26,505 nt of DNA, taken from an uncultured Marinilabiliaceae bacterium. GTDB lineage: Bacteria > Bacteroidota > Bacteroidia > Bacteroidales > Marinilabiliaceae. A program made the translations under genes and the position numbers. Under the pieces are notes generated by a model. The model saw only the letters and a program-made list of their open reading frames with translations. It made no database searches and was not told where the DNA came from. Location: positions 1 to 26,505 of the forward strand of contig CAJONN010000002.1 in assembly GCA_905235955.1 (NCBI GenBank). Reading direction: 5' to 3'. Each line of letters starts with the position of its first letter. Position 1 is the stretch's first letter. This document shows, piece by piece, positions 25,243 through 26,505 of the stretch.

Positions 25243-26103
25243 TTATCCTAAAAAGCTTTTTAGCAGTTTGCTTCGGTCGTTTTGGCGTAGTTTGCGTATG
25301 GCTTTTTCTTTTATTTGTCTTACTCTTTCACGAGTTAGTCCGAATTTGTCACCAATCTCTTCAAGTGTCAATTCTTGGCAGCCTATGCCGAAGAAGTATT
25401 TCAGTATGTCGCTTTCGCGTTGTGAGAGGGTTGAGAGTGTGCGTTCTACTTCGAGTGTGAGCGATTCGTTGATGAGTGAGTTGTCTGCGTTGGGTGAATC
25501 GGTGTTGACTAATACGTCGAGCAAGCTATTTTCTTCGTCTTCAGCAAATGGTGCATCAACTGATACGTGCCTACCTGAAACACGCAGTGTGTCTGAAACT
25601 TTTTCTACTGGTAGGTCAAGTTTTTCGGCTAATTCTTCAGATGAGGGACGACGTTGATTTTCTTGTTCGAACTTTGAGAATGCTTTGTTTATTCTGTTGA
25701 GTGAGCCAACTTGATTGAGGGGTAAGCGTACGATACGCGATTGTTCGGCTAAGGCTTGCAATATTGATTGGCGAATCCACCATACAGCGTAACTGATAAA
25801 TTTGAAACCACGTGTTTCATCAAATTTTTCAGCTGCTTTGATTAGTCCTAAGTTGCCTTCGTTGATAAGGTCGGGCAAGCTCAGACCTTGATTTTGATAT
25901 TGTTTTGCCACTGATACTACGAATCGCAGATTGGCTTTTGTGAGGCGTTCGAGTGCAGCGCGGTCGCCCTGACGTATGCGTTGAGCAAGTTCTACCTCTT
26001 CTTCTACGCTTATGAGTTCTTCATGACCTATTTCTTGTAGATATTTGTCTAACGATGCACTTTCGCGATTGGTAATTGATTTGGTGATTTTTAATTGTCT
26101 CAT
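25243..26103 (-). CDS. Primary-type sigma-70 factor, paralogue B
   Basis: A 286-residue sigma factor with the same architecture as paralogue A at 19397-20254: MRQLKIT start, region 1.2 (residues 16-47), invariant region 2 from [18 protein letters not shown] to [19 protein letters not shown], region 3 after [10 protein letters not shown], and region 4 ending [20 protein letters not shown]. Differences from A cluster in residues 8-35, in region 3 ([19 protein letters not shown]), and in the late region 4 ([14 protein letters not shown]). No anti-sigma gene is adjacent. No terminator separates it from DUF4290, so a sigB-DUF4290-murA transcript is possible. The long leader region holds repeat R2. 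Confidence 0.88.
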   Translation of the reverse strand: MRQLKITKSITNRESASLDKYLQEIGHEELISVEEEVELAQRIRQGDRAALERLTKANLRFVVSVAKQYQNQGLSLPDLINEGNLGLIKAAEKFDETRGFKFISYAVWWIRQSILQALAEQSRIVRLPLNQVGSLNRINKAFSKFEQENQRRPSSEELAEKLDLPVEKVSDTLRVSGRHVSVDAPFAEDEENSLLDVLVNTDSPNADNSLINESLTLEVERTLSTLSQRESDILKYFFGIGCQELTLEEIGDKFGLTRERVRQIKEKAIRKLRQNDRSKLLKSFLG

Positions 26104-26289
26104 AATAGTAGACCCTCATATTTTTCAGTTAAGCTTAGCATTACCTTTTATTTAGGTTTTGCAGACCGAGATATGCATTTATTTAAAAATGCGAGCGAAT
26201 TTACTATTATTTGTTTGAAAAAACAAATTTTTTGGCTTATTTGTTTGATTCTTTGAATTTAATATTGTAGTTTACCTTCCATAAAGGCT
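26104..26289. other. AT-rich leader region of sigma factor B
   Basis: With R2 and the nested repeats this forms a 402-bp gene-free edge. It contains an 8-bp dyad ATTTGTTT/AAACAAAT (26209-26216 and 26221-26228) and, on the minus strand, TAAATTCG (26203-26196 region), one mismatch from a -7 box, with TTTG 17 nt before it. Neither is strong enough to name the promoter. Confidence 0.3.
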
Positions 26290-26408
26290 ATTATTTAAGT
26301 TTCGCAAGTAAAGTAGCCCCGAAGTGTCGAAAGAAATACAACAAAAAAATGTCTTCCAACAATAAGCACGAAACTCGATTTTCACCTCGCGGTTGTCGCC
26401 TTTGGTAC
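26290..26408 (+). repeat. Dispersed intergenic repeat, copy R2
   Basis: CTTCCAACAA (26353-26362), AAACTCGATTTTC (26371-26383) and TCGCCTTTGG (26396-26405) match R1 in order and spacing. The segment AAGTTTCGCAAGTA (26297-26310) is the reverse complement of the GCGAAAC part of R1 and R3. The two blocks therefore have opposite relative orientation in R2 and R1. Confidence 0.55.
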
Positions 26409-26419
26409 GGAGCGTAAAG

Positions 26420-26503
26420 AAAATTATCGTAGCGAAGCGCCCGAAACGATTTTCTGTTTGAGCGAAGCGAGTTAAAATCGTTTAGCGTAGCGAAGATAAT
26501 TTT
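26420..26503. repeat. Nested inverted repeats with three GCGAAG units
   Basis: Outer arms AAAATTATC (26420-26428) and GATAATTTT (26495-26503); inner arms AACGATTTT (26445-26453) and AAAATCGTT (26474-26482); between them GTAGCGAAGCG (26429), GAGCGAAGCGAG (26460) and GTAGCGAAG (26487) repeat in direct orientation. The structure runs to the window edge and may continue. Confidence 0.75.
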
Positions 26504-26505
26504 TA

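Noticed and set aside
25243..26103. ECF or group-4 sigma factor
   Set aside because: Regions 1.2, 2, 3 and 4 are all present and match the primary type; ECF factors lack region 3.

Overview
The window looks like chromosomal sequence from a member of the Bacteroidota, most likely the order Bacteroidales. The evidence is AT-rich intergenic DNA, several promoters of the Bacteroides type (TTTG or TTG, about 20 nt, then TAnnTTTG), two short primary-type sigma factors beginning MRQLKIT and lacking region 1.1, an outer-membrane barrel ending in F, and lineage-typical families (DUF4290, DUF4153, YfiR/DUF4154). I cannot name the genus.

Layout. Positions 1-45 hold the first codons of a secreted or lipid-anchored protein running off the left edge on the minus strand. 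Its upstream region has an unusual arrangement: a C8 tract inside a possible promoter spacer and a strong terminator-like hairpin in the leader. Positions 299-663 are the remnant of an IS4-type insertion sequence. Next come a periplasmic YfiR-like gene (933-1445, +) and valS (1791-4439, +). Convergent with valS are pckA (4616-6229, -), then an outer-membrane barrel gene (6494-8350, -) and the large TPR gene just upstream of it (8375-11395, -); the last two are an apparent operon. From 11901 to 14478 the plus strand carries an Lrp/AsnC regulator, a translationally coupled HPt-STAS pair, and a VTC-domain (polyphosphate polymerase type) gene. From 14621 to the right edge everything is on the minus strand: a DUF4153 membrane protein, the UPF0210 (PFL-like) and ACT-domain pair, a PlsC-type acyltransferase, primary-type sigma factor A, transketolase, rpiB, murA, DUF4290, and a second primary-type sigma factor B.

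How they work together. Most genes are housekeeping: translation (valS), gluconeogenesis or C4 metabolism (pckA), non-oxidative pentose phosphate pathway (rpiB-tkt), peptidoglycan precursor synthesis (murA) and phospholipid synthesis (plsC). The TPR and barrel genes form an envelope module of unknown job. The HPt-STAS pair suggests a phosphorelay joined to partner switching, with the partner proteins encoded elsewhere.

Most notable points: (1) two near-identical primary-type sigma genes 5 kb apart, about 84% identical at the protein level by hand alignment, with long identical DNA stretches in region 2; (2) MurA has Asp instead of Cys at the fosfomycin target position; (3) a dispersed intergenic repeat near the starts of valS, lrp and sigma B, whose valS copy supplies the -33 box of a near-consensus promoter; (4) a possible phase-variable, attenuated leader at the left edge; (5) a nested palindromic repeat at the right edge. 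I see no CRISPR array, tRNA, rRNA, prophage or obvious new defence system.
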